A stretch of 64,000 nt of DNA. Origin: Rothia terrae. Lineage in GTDB: Bacteria; Actinomycetota; Actinomycetes; Actinomycetales; Micrococcaceae. The stretch lies in contig NZ_JAAXPV010000002.1 in NCBI RefSeq assembly GCF_012396615.1, forward strand, positions 186,001 through 250,000. Direction: 5' to 3'. The notes under the pieces are model-generated. The model was not told where the DNA came from and did no database searches. It was given only the letters and a program-made list of their open reading frames with translations. The position numbers were made by a program, and so were the translations under genes. Positions 1 through 8,544 of this stretch are shown here, piece after piece; positions within the stretch are counted from its first letter, which is position 1; each line of letters starts with the position of its first letter.

Positions 1-1050
1 CACATCGTCAGTAACAGGTTCAGTGTTGACCTTGCTACTAGCAGCCTGCTCACGACGCGTTTTTTGTTGATGCGATAAATCAATCACGCCGAATACTCGT
101 CCCATCGTCACCGACATTTCTCGCAGGCGGTCAAGCCAGTAGGTAAAAATATCGGCGTTCACGCGCATGCCAAAGAGCATGATTGATGCTGTCGCTGCAT
201 CGCCCCAGCTAGCCCAGCCCCGTTCGACGCAGATCGCACCCCAGATAATCGAAAGCAAGAGAGGCATGTACGAGTTGAATCCGTCAATCGCCCAATAGGT
301 AGCACGAAGCGACACCAGCTTGCGGGCAATGGAATATATGGAATCAACGCGGTTTTCTTGAACCTGCAAGCGGGCGCCCTCAATACCTAGCTCACGCATG
401 GTGCTTCCACCGCGAATATTCTCGTTTGCAACAACGGTAAAGTCAGACATTGCCTCAGCACGATAAAGGGTGAGTTTTCCAATGCGCGGCAGAAAAATAG
501 ACAGAAGAATCGCCATCAGCACAAACGTTGGAACAGCCACAAGCCCAATGAAGGGATTGACAAAGAACAAGGTTGTAGCCGTCAGAATCATATAGACCGT
601 GATATACAAGAATTCTGGGAGTCCCTGCGCAAGAACTTGTCTAATGGAGTCGACATCGTCGGTCAGCCGCGACAACAAGTCCCCAGAACCAGCGTCCTCT
701 ACGGTTTGAGCGTCAAGTTCGAGGGCAGCCCCCACCATGTCGATACCGAGGTCTCGATTCAGGCGAACGCCCAGGCGTTGCCCTTGAAAAGTCCACGCAC
801 GGGTGAGGAGTGCGCCTACCACCACCGCCAGAGCAATCAGAAGAATAAAACCCCACGGAAAGCCGGTCAAAGTACGGGACGACGCGGCATCTACCAGCCT
901 GCCAATTGCGATGGGAATCGCCAACGAGGTCAGTGAGCTCAACACGAAGAGCACTATCAACCAGAAAAACTGACCGGGAGTTCGCATGACGCTTGCCAGC
1001 AGCATCCGCCAGGTTTTACCGGTGGACGCGACAGGAAGAAGGTTAGCCAC
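1..1050 (-). CDS. ABC exporter subunit, transmembrane half (3' end outside window)
   Basis: A frame is open from a GTG at 1050 to the left edge, giving 350 residues of a type I ABC exporter transmembrane domain. Hydrophobic helices near residues 25-50 and 70-90 are followed by the intracellular-loop pattern GDLLSRLTDDVDSIRQ, which is typical of the family. The GTG overlaps the stop of the upstream gene by 8 bases (1043-1050), so the two are translationally coupled. The ATP-binding domain would lie beyond position 1. Because the partner encoded at 1043-2776 has lost its Walker A, I infer that this subunit carries the functional Walker A and B motifs. The substrate is unknown. Confidence 0.8.
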   Translation of the reverse strand, partial: MANLLPVASTGKTWRMLLASVMRTPGQFFWLIVLFVLSSLTSLAIPIAIGRLVDAASSRTLTGFPWGFILLIALAVVVGALLTRAWTFQGQRLGVRLNRDLGIDMVGAALELDAQTVEDAGSGDLLSRLTDDVDSIRQVLAQGLPEFLYITVYMILTATTLFFVNPFIGLVAVPTFVLMAILLSIFLPRIGKLTLYRAEAMSDFTVVANENIRGGSTMRELGIEGARLQVQENRVDSIYSIARKLVSLRATYWAIDGFNSYMPLLLSIIWGAICVERGWASWGDAATASIMLFGMRVNADIFTYWLDRLREMSVTMGRVFGVIDLSHQQKTRREQAASSKVNTEPVTDDV

Positions 1051-2776
1051 GGTGGTGCTCCTGTTCTATTTCGCGCTGGCTGGTCATCGGCGTCTGCTCA
1101 ATTTTCTGCAAAGAACTCGTGATGGCTTCTTCGTACTGTTCAACAACGTGGTGCACGGAGTGAGCGGCAACGTTGTGATGATCCGAGCGATGCTGGGTCG
1201 CGATCCGTCGTTCAGCTTCCATGGTGGTGCTGACAACATAGATTTTCCGAATGTTCTCTAGCGGATAATCGCGTGCACATTTTTGCTCTAAATGATCAAA
1301 AATATACTTTTGGCTAGGTTCATCGACAGAGTTCAACGGCTCCGTGAGCACCAATGTTGTAGCGTCCTGCGCGAGCGCACGAGCCAGCGCCAGACGCTGA
1401 CGCTGCCCGCCGGAGAGGTTTGCTCCTTCAGCGCTGATTGAAGCTTGCAGGTATTGAGCGGGGTCTTTTCCGCCAAGTCGGTAGGCGATCTCTAGTGAGT
1501 CGGTCAGCCGTAGCAGCTCGATAATATGCTGATCGTCCAACACATCGGTGCCAAGTTGTACGTGTTCTTGAAGAGTGCCGGCGAAGATCATCGGGTTGGG
1601 TTCTGAGAGCAGGACGCGTTCCCTGTCTTTTCCACCGCTACTTTGGCTTCGAAGCTGGTGGACGAGTGCCTCTGCACATTCTTGCGCCGTGAGATTCATA
1701 TCGCGCGGGTTCATAAACACCACGGTCTGCGTTGAATCAGGAATTTTTACCGATGCAACTGGGGAAGCTGCGCGGTGTGTGTCTACGGGTGCGGATTCGT
1801 TATCGTGAACCAGCTGATCTACGCGTTTGAAAGCAACACGCGCGTTACGCCAGGCGAACAGTAGCATTTCAACCGACCAAATGGGGCCAGTCATGACATT
1901 AATCAGACCGGCTATAGATACTAGCTGCCCTGCTGGGATGTCGGCGAGCCATGTGCCTTCAGCAAGGGTGCCGCGAAGTGCAAAGGCAATGGCCAGGAGA
2001 GTAACGGTTCCGACGAGAAAGTTGCGGGCCGCAAAAGACCAGGTCTGCACGCGTTCTAACCTCAGCTGAGATTCGTACAGGTCTTCAGCGCTGTGGGTGT
2101 AGCGCCGCATCATGCGCGGCCCCGCGCCCAACCCCAAAATGGTACGTATAGCCGAAGCAATATCACTTGCTTTAGAGGTATTGTCTCCGACTTTGTCACG
2201 GAAAATTTCTGAGTGCTTTTCGATGACTTTTGAGATGCGGGTGAGGGCAAAAAGAGTCACGATGAGGCCCACTAGCACAATGACAGCAACCACAGGGCTG
2301 ATTTTCCAGAGCTGATAGGTACCCATTGCGGCGGCACCGACTGCAGAAGATGCGAGAATCATCGGTTGCCACAGAGCGGCCATAGTGCGGCTGTCTTTAT
2401 TCATGAGTGCGATGAGGTTACCGATCTCTTGCCCCGATGATTTGAAGACGAGTCGGCCAACGTACGTGCGCCAGGCTCTTTCGAGGGCAGCAACCACCGT
2501 GAAAGTAATGCCCCAGGTGAATATTTCATTGAAACAGAAGTAGAGCACAATCAGCACTGCCCATTTCATCTGAGACCAAGCGCGCTGGGTTTCGCCAGCC
2601 GTGTGAAGGTCAATGATAGTGCCAATCAGCACCGGCAGATAAGCAACCAAGAGCACTGAAATGAGATCCGTGAAAAACGGGATAATGTGAATCGCTCGCC
2701 AGCGCCACCCGGGCGGTGCAAGACGAAATTTAACCGGCGCGTCATCGGGTGCCGGTTTCTTCTTCATCATTGCCAT
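1043..2776 (-). CDS. ABC exporter subunit with degenerate ATPase domain
   Basis: The product has 577 residues: a six-helix exporter membrane domain (about 25-320) and a C-terminal nucleotide-binding domain. I chose the ATG at 2776 because AGGAGA lies just upstream; a longer frame starts at 2878 without a comparable site. The signature LSGGQ is intact (residues 454-458). There is no Walker A P-loop, the Walker B aspartate is replaced (VLTEP at 476-480), the Q-loop glutamine is not evident and the H-switch histidine is a threonine (VVSTT). In heterodimeric exporters such a half can still donate LSGGQ to the partner's ATP site, and I infer that here. The gene lies between a stand-alone degenerate domain and the next exporter half in one operon. 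Confidence 0.85.
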   Translation of the reverse strand: MAMMKKKPAPDDAPVKFRLAPPGWRWRAIHIIPFFTDLISVLLVAYLPVLIGTIIDLHTAGETQRAWSQMKWAVLIVLYFCFNEIFTWGITFTVVAALERAWRTYVGRLVFKSSGQEIGNLIALMNKDSRTMAALWQPMILASSAVGAAAMGTYQLWKISPVVAVIVLVGLIVTLFALTRISKVIEKHSEIFRDKVGDNTSKASDIASAIRTILGLGAGPRMMRRYTHSAEDLYESQLRLERVQTWSFAARNFLVGTVTLLAIAFALRGTLAEGTWLADIPAGQLVSIAGLINVMTGPIWSVEMLLFAWRNARVAFKRVDQLVHDNESAPVDTHRAASPVASVKIPDSTQTVVFMNPRDMNLTAQECAEALVHQLRSQSSGGKDRERVLLSEPNPMIFAGTLQEHVQLGTDVLDDQHIIELLRLTDSLEIAYRLGGKDPAQYLQASISAEGANLSGGQRQRLALARALAQDATTLVLTEPLNSVDEPSQKYIFDHLEQKCARDYPLENIRKIYVVSTTMEAERRIATQHRSDHHNVAAHSVHHVVEQYEEAITSSLQKIEQTPMTSQREIEQEHHRG

Positions 2777-2903
2777 GTGCTCTCCTGCCGCGGCATGTGC
2801 CCTATGTGGTTTACGTGAATATGTGCTGTGTGAATTTATTCTAAGCGCAGTGAGCAGTGCATGCACCAGTTGATGCACAATTCATACTCACCGAGTTCCG
2901 ATG

Positions 2904-3452
2904 TTAGGCAGCAGATCGGTCACGCTGGATGCGTCGAGAAACTTCATCTGTTTCACTGACGATAAAAATTTTGCTCTTCTGAGCAAGCACCGGATGCTTT
3001 TTAACTCGCTTTTCAAGCTGCGTAAAGATGATTGACTGTGTTTGTGGATCAACAGCTTGCAAGGGTTCAACCAAGATTAGTACATCGGTGTGTTGTGCGT
3101 AAGCGTATGCAAGCTGAAGTTGTTCAGACAGAGCCCGCGAATCCGCATCAGGCTCAAGCCCTTGCTCAGCAAGACCAACAAGGCTGGGAAACTCGGCAGC
3201 GGCGTCCTCATCGAGGTTCCAGTTCTTACTCATCTCTGCAAGTTGCCGGTGGATATCAGCCACATTGTTGCACTTGATACCGTTGCTCTCAACGATTTTA
3301 ATGTTCAGCTGCGGATGCTGGCTGACCAGATAAGCGGCAAGGCCTCGCGCATAGTCCTGAGCGTTGACTGACTCTTCGCGAGGATCTTGATATACCACCC
3401 GGTGATGGGTTTCAAACGGTACATACAGTGAGGGCTGGGGTGACTCAGTCAA
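2904..3452 (-). CDS. stand-alone degenerate ABC ATPase-like domain
   Basis: This 182-residue protein starts at TTG 3452 and has no membrane segment. Its C-terminal half aligns by eye with the ATPase domain of the downstream exporter: ALSEQLQLAYAYAQ against LSGGQRQRLALARALAQ, LILVEPLQAVDPQTQ against LVLTEPLNSVDEPSQ, and KIFIVSETDEVSRRI against KIYVVSTTMEAERRI. The N-terminal part also matches (RVVYQDPRE against TVVFMNPRD). Walker A, the LSGGQ glycines, the Walker B aspartate and the H-loop histidine are all absent, so ATP hydrolysis is unlikely. It is the first gene of the exporter operon, 127 bases upstream of the next start. A regulatory or structural role is a guess. Confidence 0.7.
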   Translation of the reverse strand: MTESPQPSLYVPFETHHRVVYQDPREESVNAQDYARGLAAYLVSQHPQLNIKIVESNGIKCNNVADIHRQLAEMSKNWNLDEDAAAEFPSLVGLAEQGLEPDADSRALSEQLQLAYAYAQHTDVLILVEPLQAVDPQTQSIIFTQLEKRVKKHPVLAQKSKIFIVSETDEVSRRIQRDRSAA

Positions 3453-3622
3453 AAGGGAGTTCTCTTTTCACTACGGATAACGGCTGAAAAAGGAATGTCG
3501 CAACAGAAAGTGCACGTTGTTGGGGATCTTATGATAAACCTCAAGAAACAGTGTATTACCTCCCTTCCCTTCAGCTTAATCTTGCAGGCACGCATCTAGC
3601 GACCGGTAGAATTTGAAGCATC

Positions 3623-6220
3623 ATGAATATTCTTGAGCATCTTTCACCCAAACTCGCACAGCCGGAAAATCACTATTTCCGCGGTGATTTCGCGTCTAAT
3701 CCGCTGAGTCCCGACGAAATGTATGAGGGCTTCTTAGCGTGGATTTCATCGCGCGGTATGGAACTCTACCCCGCACAGGATGAAGCTGTACTTGAACTAG
3801 CTCAGGGCAACAACGTTATTTTGGCGACCCCCACGGGCTCGGGTAAATCTACCGTGGCAGTTGCAGCGCATTACGTGGGATTAGCCACGGGTCAGCGTTC
3901 TTATTACACGGCACCTATCAAGGCGCTGGTCTCCGAAAAGTTCTTTGACCTCGTTGCAATTTTTGGCGCTGAGAATGTTGGCATGATTACCGGCGATTCA
4001 TCGATCAACGCCGATGCTCCTATCATCTGTTGCACCGCCGAAATTCTAGCGAACGTGGTTCTACGCGAGGGCGAAAACGCTGATTTGTGCCAGGTGATCA
4101 TGGACGAGTTTCATTTCTACTCAGACCCGCAACGCGGCTGGGCGTGGCAGGTGCCGCTCCTTGATCTGCCCCAGGCACAGTTCTTGCTCATGAGCGCAAC
4201 TCTGGGTGATACCACCCGTTTTGAGCGGGAGATGACGGAGCTCACCGGCCGCACATCAACGTTGGTCACCAATGCCGAGCGTCCTATCCCCCTGCATTTT
4301 TACTATTCCAACAACACCGTACAAGAAACCGTTGAAGAGCTGGTATCTACCCGTCAAACTCCGGTGTATATTGTGCACTTTAGCCAGTTGCAAGCCATCG
4401 ATGCTGCCCAGGCGCTGATGAGCGTCAACATCGCGTCCAAAGAAGATAAAGAACGCATCAACGAACTTCTGGCGGACTTCCGTTTTATGCCCGGTTTCGG
4501 CAAGACTCTCCAGCGGCTGGTGAAAAACGGCATCGGCGTCCACCACGCAGGTATGCTACCGAAATACCGCCGCCTCGTTGAGCAGTTAGCTCAAGCAGGA
4601 CTGCTGAAAGTCATTTGCGGTACAGATACCTTGGGTGTGGGCATCAATGTGCCCATTCGCACCGTTCTCATTACTGCTTTATCTAAGTTCGATGGTGAAC
4701 GCACCCGCCGCCTCAAGGCCCGTGAATTCCACCAAATCGCCGGACGCGCCGGTCGAGCAGGTTTTGATACCGCAGGTACCGTAGTGGTTCAGGCACCGGA
4801 GCACGACATTGAAAACGCTCGTTTAGAAGCAAAGGCTCGCGAGAAGTTTGCCGGTGATGAAAAGAAGATGGCGCAGTCCCTTCGCGGTAAGAAAAAGAAG
4901 CCGCCGCAGGGGTTTGTGGCGTGGAGCGAAAAGACTTTCGATCAGCTGGTTGAAGCATCACCAGAGCCATTGACCAGCTCTTTCGGTGTATCGCACTCCA
5001 TGCTACTCAACATTTTGCAGCGCGAAGGCGACCCTTTTACCGCAGCCCGTAAGTTCTTGGAAAACAACCACGAACCGCGCATCAAGCAACGTCAACTAAT
5101 GCGCAAGGCACTGGGCATCTACCGCGAACTATTAGCTGGTGGCGTGGTTGAGCGTCTAGATGAGCCAGATGAATACGGCGCTCGCGTGCGCCTCACTGTA
5201 GATCTACAAGAGAATTTCGCGCTCAACCAGCCGCTTTCACCTTTCGCGCTCGCGTCCTTCTCGTTGCTCGATACAGAGTCTGAGACCTACGCACTCGATG
5301 CGGTATCGATTATCGAAGCCACACTCGAAAAACCGCGTCAAGTTTTGATGATGCAGGAGAAGAAAGCGAAGTCTGAGGCGCTCGCCGAGTTCAAAGCTGA
5401 GGGCATGGACTACAACGAGCGCATGAACGAGCTCGATAAGATTACCTACCCTAAACCGCTTGAAGACTTGCTGGAACAGGCTTTCGAAACCTACTCGTCT
5501 TCGGCAGCGTGGGTACGCGAATTCGAGCTTTCGCCCAAGTCAGTGGTGCGCGATATGTACGAACGCGCTATGGGATTTGGTGAGTACGTGCAGTATTATT
5601 CCTTGGATCGCTCCGAAGGCATTTTGTTGCGCTACCTATCCGATGCCTATAAGGCGCTGCGTCAGACCGTTCCGGTCTCTGCTCTCAACGATGATCTAAC
5701 CGACATCATCGAATGGTTGGGCGAAGTTATTAGACAGACTGACTCCTCACTGGTGGATGAGTGGGAGAAACTAGCTGCCGGTGAAGACTACCAGCCCAAG
5801 GAAGAAACCCTTGAAGAGTTGGTTGCAGAAAAAGCACCGTCAGTTACCGATAATCCTCGTGCTTTCAAGGTAATGGTGCGCAATGCTATGTTCCGTCGCG
5901 TGGAGCTTTTTGCCGATGAGCGTGACAAGATTTTGGGCAGCATGGATGAGGAATACGGTTGGGACGCTGACCGTTGGGCAGATGCCATGGACGATTATTT
6001 TGATGAGTACGATGACATCTACACCGACGCGGACGCTCGTGGCCCTCAACTACTGAGCATCGATGACGATGTGACCGAGCATCCTGGCATCTGGAAGGTT
6101 CGTCAGATTCTCTCTGACCCCGACGATAACCATGATTGGGCGTTTACCGCCGAGATTGATTTGGTTGCTTCTGATGCGGCCGGTACTCCCGTTGTTCGCA
6201 TGCTCAGCGTTGGCAACTAA
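3623..6220 (+). CDS. Ski2-like DEAD/DEAH RNA helicase with DUF3516-type C-terminus
   Basis: The product has 865 residues. Walker A TGSGKST is at 71-77, the DEFH box at 161-164, motif III SAT at 191-193, and motif VI QIAGRAGRAGFDT lies in the second RecA domain. This is the Ski2/Mtr4-like superfamily 2 arrangement. The region after about residue 440, rich in charged helices and ending in an acidic stretch, matches my memory of the actinobacterial DUF3516 tail (the Rv1179c type). The family is presumed to act on RNA; its function is not established. It is divergently oriented from the ABC operon and followed by a terminator. Confidence 0.85.
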   Translation: MNILEHLSPKLAQPENHYFRGDFASNPLSPDEMYEGFLAWISSRGMELYPAQDEAVLELAQGNNVILATPTGSGKSTVAVAAHYVGLATGQRSYYTAPIKALVSEKFFDLVAIFGAENVGMITGDSSINADAPIICCTAEILANVVLREGENADLCQVIMDEFHFYSDPQRGWAWQVPLLDLPQAQFLLMSATLGDTTRFEREMTELTGRTSTLVTNAERPIPLHFYYSNNTVQETVEELVSTRQTPVYIVHFSQLQAIDAAQALMSVNIASKEDKERINELLADFRFMPGFGKTLQRLVKNGIGVHHAGMLPKYRRLVEQLAQAGLLKVICGTDTLGVGINVPIRTVLITALSKFDGERTRRLKAREFHQIAGRAGRAGFDTAGTVVVQAPEHDIENARLEAKAREKFAGDEKKMAQSLRGKKKKPPQGFVAWSEKTFDQLVEASPEPLTSSFGVSHSMLLNILQREGDPFTAARKFLENNHEPRIKQRQLMRKALGIYRELLAGGVVERLDEPDEYGARVRLTVDLQENFALNQPLSPFALASFSLLDTESETYALDAVSIIEATLEKPRQVLMMQEKKAKSEALAEFKAEGMDYNERMNELDKITYPKPLEDLLEQAFETYSSSAAWVREFELSPKSVVRDMYERAMGFGEYVQYYSLDRSEGILLRYLSDAYKALRQTVPVSALNDDLTDIIEWLGEVIRQTDSSLVDEWEKLAAGEDYQPKEETLEELVAEKAPSVTDNPRAFKVMVRNAMFRRVELFADERDKILGSMDEEYGWDADRWADAMDDYFDEYDDIYTDADARGPQLLSIDDDVTEHPGIWKVRQILSDPDDNHDWAFTAEIDLVASDAAGTPVVRMLSVGN

Positions 6221-6240
6221 CCGCGTCTTGATGAGTACGT

Positions 6241-6290
6241 GCAATTCTGAAGAATGAATGTGTCAAAAGGCTTCAGAATTGCGCGTTTTC
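6241..6290 (+). terminator. Rho-independent terminator after the helicase
   Basis: A perfect 12-bp inverted repeat (6241-6252 with 6271-6282) is followed by GCGTTTTC, 20 bases after the helicase stop codon. Confidence 0.7.
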
Positions 6291-6315
6291 ATGGTCTACC
6301 GAAAGTTTTCACGAT

Positions 6316-6933
6316 ATGACTGAACACCAGGAGCTCAGCGCACGTAACCTGAATAATTCTGCCCGGCGCATTGTTGGGCTTGTCGCGCTCTTAAACGGTG
6401 CAGCTGCAGTTGTTGAGGCAACTATTGCAGCTTTCATCGGTTCTGTTTCGCTCTTTGCCGACTCAGCAGATTTTCTCGAAGACTTCTTGATCAATGGCCT
6501 GGTCTTTTGCGCCTTGAGCTGGTCGGTTACCAGCCGCCGGAAAGCGTCGTTCGGGTTGGCAGCACTTATTCTGATCCCGGCTATCGCAGCATTTGGTACA
6601 GCTCTTTATAAGGTGTTTTCAGCTTCAGTTCCGGAACCTACGGCTCTCACGGCAACATCCGTTGCAGCCCTTGCGGTAAATCTTCTCTGCGCGATGCTAT
6701 TGTTGCGCCTTCGCTCAGGTAATACTGCCCTCACTCGTGGCGCGTGGCTTGCAGCCCGTAATGATGCCGTGGCCAACGTTCTGATGATTCTCGCGGGAAT
6801 CAGCACCTTCTTCTGGTACTCCATGTGGCCCGATGTGATAACCGGGGTGCTGATGGGCATCATCAACTGCTTCGCGGCTAAAGAAGTTTATGAGCAGGCA
6901 CGAGCAGAAGATCCTGAACTTGAATTCGACTAA
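6316..6933 (+). CDS. cation-diffusion-facilitator-like membrane protein, short form
   Basis: This is a 205-residue protein with about six predicted membrane helices. The motif SLFADSADFLEDF (about 44-56) resembles the second-helix metal site of CDF zinc/cobalt exporters, and ARNDAVANVL (about 147-156) resembles the fifth-helix site. In that second site the usual histidine four residues before the aspartate is an alanine. The protein ends right after the membrane domain, without the cytoplasmic C-terminal domain of classical CDF exporters. It may be a divergent metal transporter or a member that has lost transport. It lies in a plus-strand run with the peptidase that follows, 51 bases apart. 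Confidence 0.65.
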   Translation: MTEHQELSARNLNNSARRIVGLVALLNGAAAVVEATIAAFIGSVSLFADSADFLEDFLINGLVFCALSWSVTSRRKASFGLAALILIPAIAAFGTALYKVFSASVPEPTALTATSVAALAVNLLCAMLLLRLRSGNTALTRGAWLAARNDAVANVLMILAGISTFFWYSMWPDVITGVLMGIINCFAAKEVYEQARAEDPELEFD

Positions 6934-6984
6934 CCCACCCAAGCATCAACCAACAGACCGGCTGCACAATACACAGGAGTAGCA

Positions 6985-8415
6985 ATGACCGCCCCGCACC
7001 TCATTAACGTTTCACTTCCGCAGCCTTCCCACAAGGTAGGCGCGTGTCACCGCATCGGAAATTTTGATCTCATCGATCACTGGTTCACGGTGCCTCTAAC
7101 ACACGGTCTGATTTTTGGGCACTCAGCTGAAGTTGCTCAAGACCACCCGTTAGCACAAGAAACCATCACAGTCTTTGCCCGCGAAGTCATCGATACATCA
7201 CCCCAGCCCACCACCGCAGTAGAGGCACGGCCCTTCATGGTCTATCTGCAGGGCGGCCCCGGCGGCGCATCCCCGCGTCCTGCATCCGATGCCGGCTGGG
7301 TAGCAAAGCTTGCTCAAACCCACCGCGTCATTCTGCTCGATCAACGAGGCACCGGCAATTCGACACCGCTGACTGCTCAGACTCTCACCGCTCTTGGCTC
7401 TGTTGAGAGCCAAGTACAGTACGCAGAACTCTTCCGGGCAGATTCAATCATTGCCGATGCCGAAGTTGTGCGCGACTTTCTGACCGTAGACAGGGCAGAT
7501 CTCCGGTGGTCCACAATGGGTCAGAGCTTTGGCGGATTCCTCACGCTGAGCTACCTCAGTTTTGCGCCGGGTTCCCTAAAAGACAGCCGTATGACGGCAG
7601 GCCTTGCACCAATTCGCGCGCACATCGATGGCGTTTACCGCTCAACTTATGCCCGTACACAGGCTCGTAACCAGGAATTCTTTGGCTGGTATCCAGAGGA
7701 TGCTGCGCTAGCCAATCGCATTGCAGAGCACCTAGCGAGTAAAACCGAGAAGCTTCCCACGGGTGAACGACTCACCCCTGAACGTTTTCAGATGCTCGGT
7801 TCATATTTGGGCGGTAACGCGCGCATCCACCAACTGCACTACATTCTGCAATCTGCTTTTGCCGAAGGCCACTCGCATCTTTCAGAGCAGTTTATTCGTG
7901 ATGTCGCAAGTTGCGTCAGCTTTATAGGTTCGCCGATCTACGCGCTACTTCACGAGGCGATTTACGCGGATGGTCCCGCTGTACCGGTTGGTGCGAACAA
8001 GCTTTCTCCCTCGCCCGCCCCCACTCGCTGGTCAGCGCAACGTATTTCTGCCGAACTGCCGCAGTTCGCGCCAGACGCCCATCAGCTCCTGTTCACCGGC
8101 GAGCACACTTTTGACTGGTACTTCGACCAAGATCCATCGTTGAGTCCTCTCGCAGAAGCCGCACATGCACTAGCAGAAAAGGACGACTGGGGTCGGCTCT
8201 ACGATCACGAGCAGCTGGCTCGCAATGAGGTTCCGCTGGTTGCCGCCGCTTACGTTCCCGATATCTATGTCGATTTCGAGCACTCCATGAACACCGCAAA
8301 CTTTGTGACCAATACCCGCGTGTGGACCTCTGCTACTCACCATCACGACGGCTTAGGCGCGGATGGTGCCATGATTTTAGGTCATCTCAAAAACTTATTG
8401 GCCGATATGCACTAA
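6985..8415 (+). CDS. S33 family alpha/beta hydrolase, proline iminopeptidase-like
   Basis: The product has 476 residues. The oxyanion-hole motif LQGGPGG is at about 88-94, RGTGNS at 121-126 and the nucleophile elbow GQSFGG at 179-184 with Ser181. The motif pair GGPGG and GxSxGG is characteristic of S33 prolyl aminopeptidases. The catalytic histidine is probably in the C-terminal VDFEHSMNTAN segment. Enzymes of the family release N-terminal proline or related residues from peptides. There is no signal peptide, so it is cytoplasmic. AGGAG lies 7 bases before the ATG. The substrate cannot be told from the sequence. Confidence 0.8.
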   Translation: MTAPHLINVSLPQPSHKVGACHRIGNFDLIDHWFTVPLTHGLIFGHSAEVAQDHPLAQETITVFAREVIDTSPQPTTAVEARPFMVYLQGGPGGASPRPASDAGWVAKLAQTHRVILLDQRGTGNSTPLTAQTLTALGSVESQVQYAELFRADSIIADAEVVRDFLTVDRADLRWSTMGQSFGGFLTLSYLSFAPGSLKDSRMTAGLAPIRAHIDGVYRSTYARTQARNQEFFGWYPEDAALANRIAEHLASKTEKLPTGERLTPERFQMLGSYLGGNARIHQLHYILQSAFAEGHSHLSEQFIRDVASCVSFIGSPIYALLHEAIYADGPAVPVGANKLSPSPAPTRWSAQRISAELPQFAPDAHQLLFTGEHTFDWYFDQDPSLSPLAEAAHALAEKDDWGRLYDHEQLARNEVPLVAAAYVPDIYVDFEHSMNTANFVTNTRVWTSATHHHDGLGADGAMILGHLKNLLADMH

Positions 8416-8472
8416 CCCGCCCCCAGACGCCACTGACCAAGTAGGGTAAACTCAACAGAGTCTATTGACGGT

Positions 8473-8497
8473 CCGGTAACTTTTGGGGAGTTACCGG
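8473..8497 (+). promoter_or_regulatory. 9-bp inverted repeat in leader of the beta-helix gene
   Basis: CCGGTAACT and AGTTACCGG are perfect arms around a 7-base loop, just downstream of a TTGACG element (8465-8470) and 48 bases before the start codon. It could be an operator or an mRNA hairpin. Confidence 0.4.
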
Positions 8498-8544
8498 CAC
8501 CGCTTTGGCGCATTCTTGCGCAACAACAATTGAGGGGAAGATTT

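Noticed and set aside
1-1050. Short open frames on both strands at the left edge
   Set aside because: They are shadows of the ABC exporter gene that begins at GTG 1050 and leaves the window.
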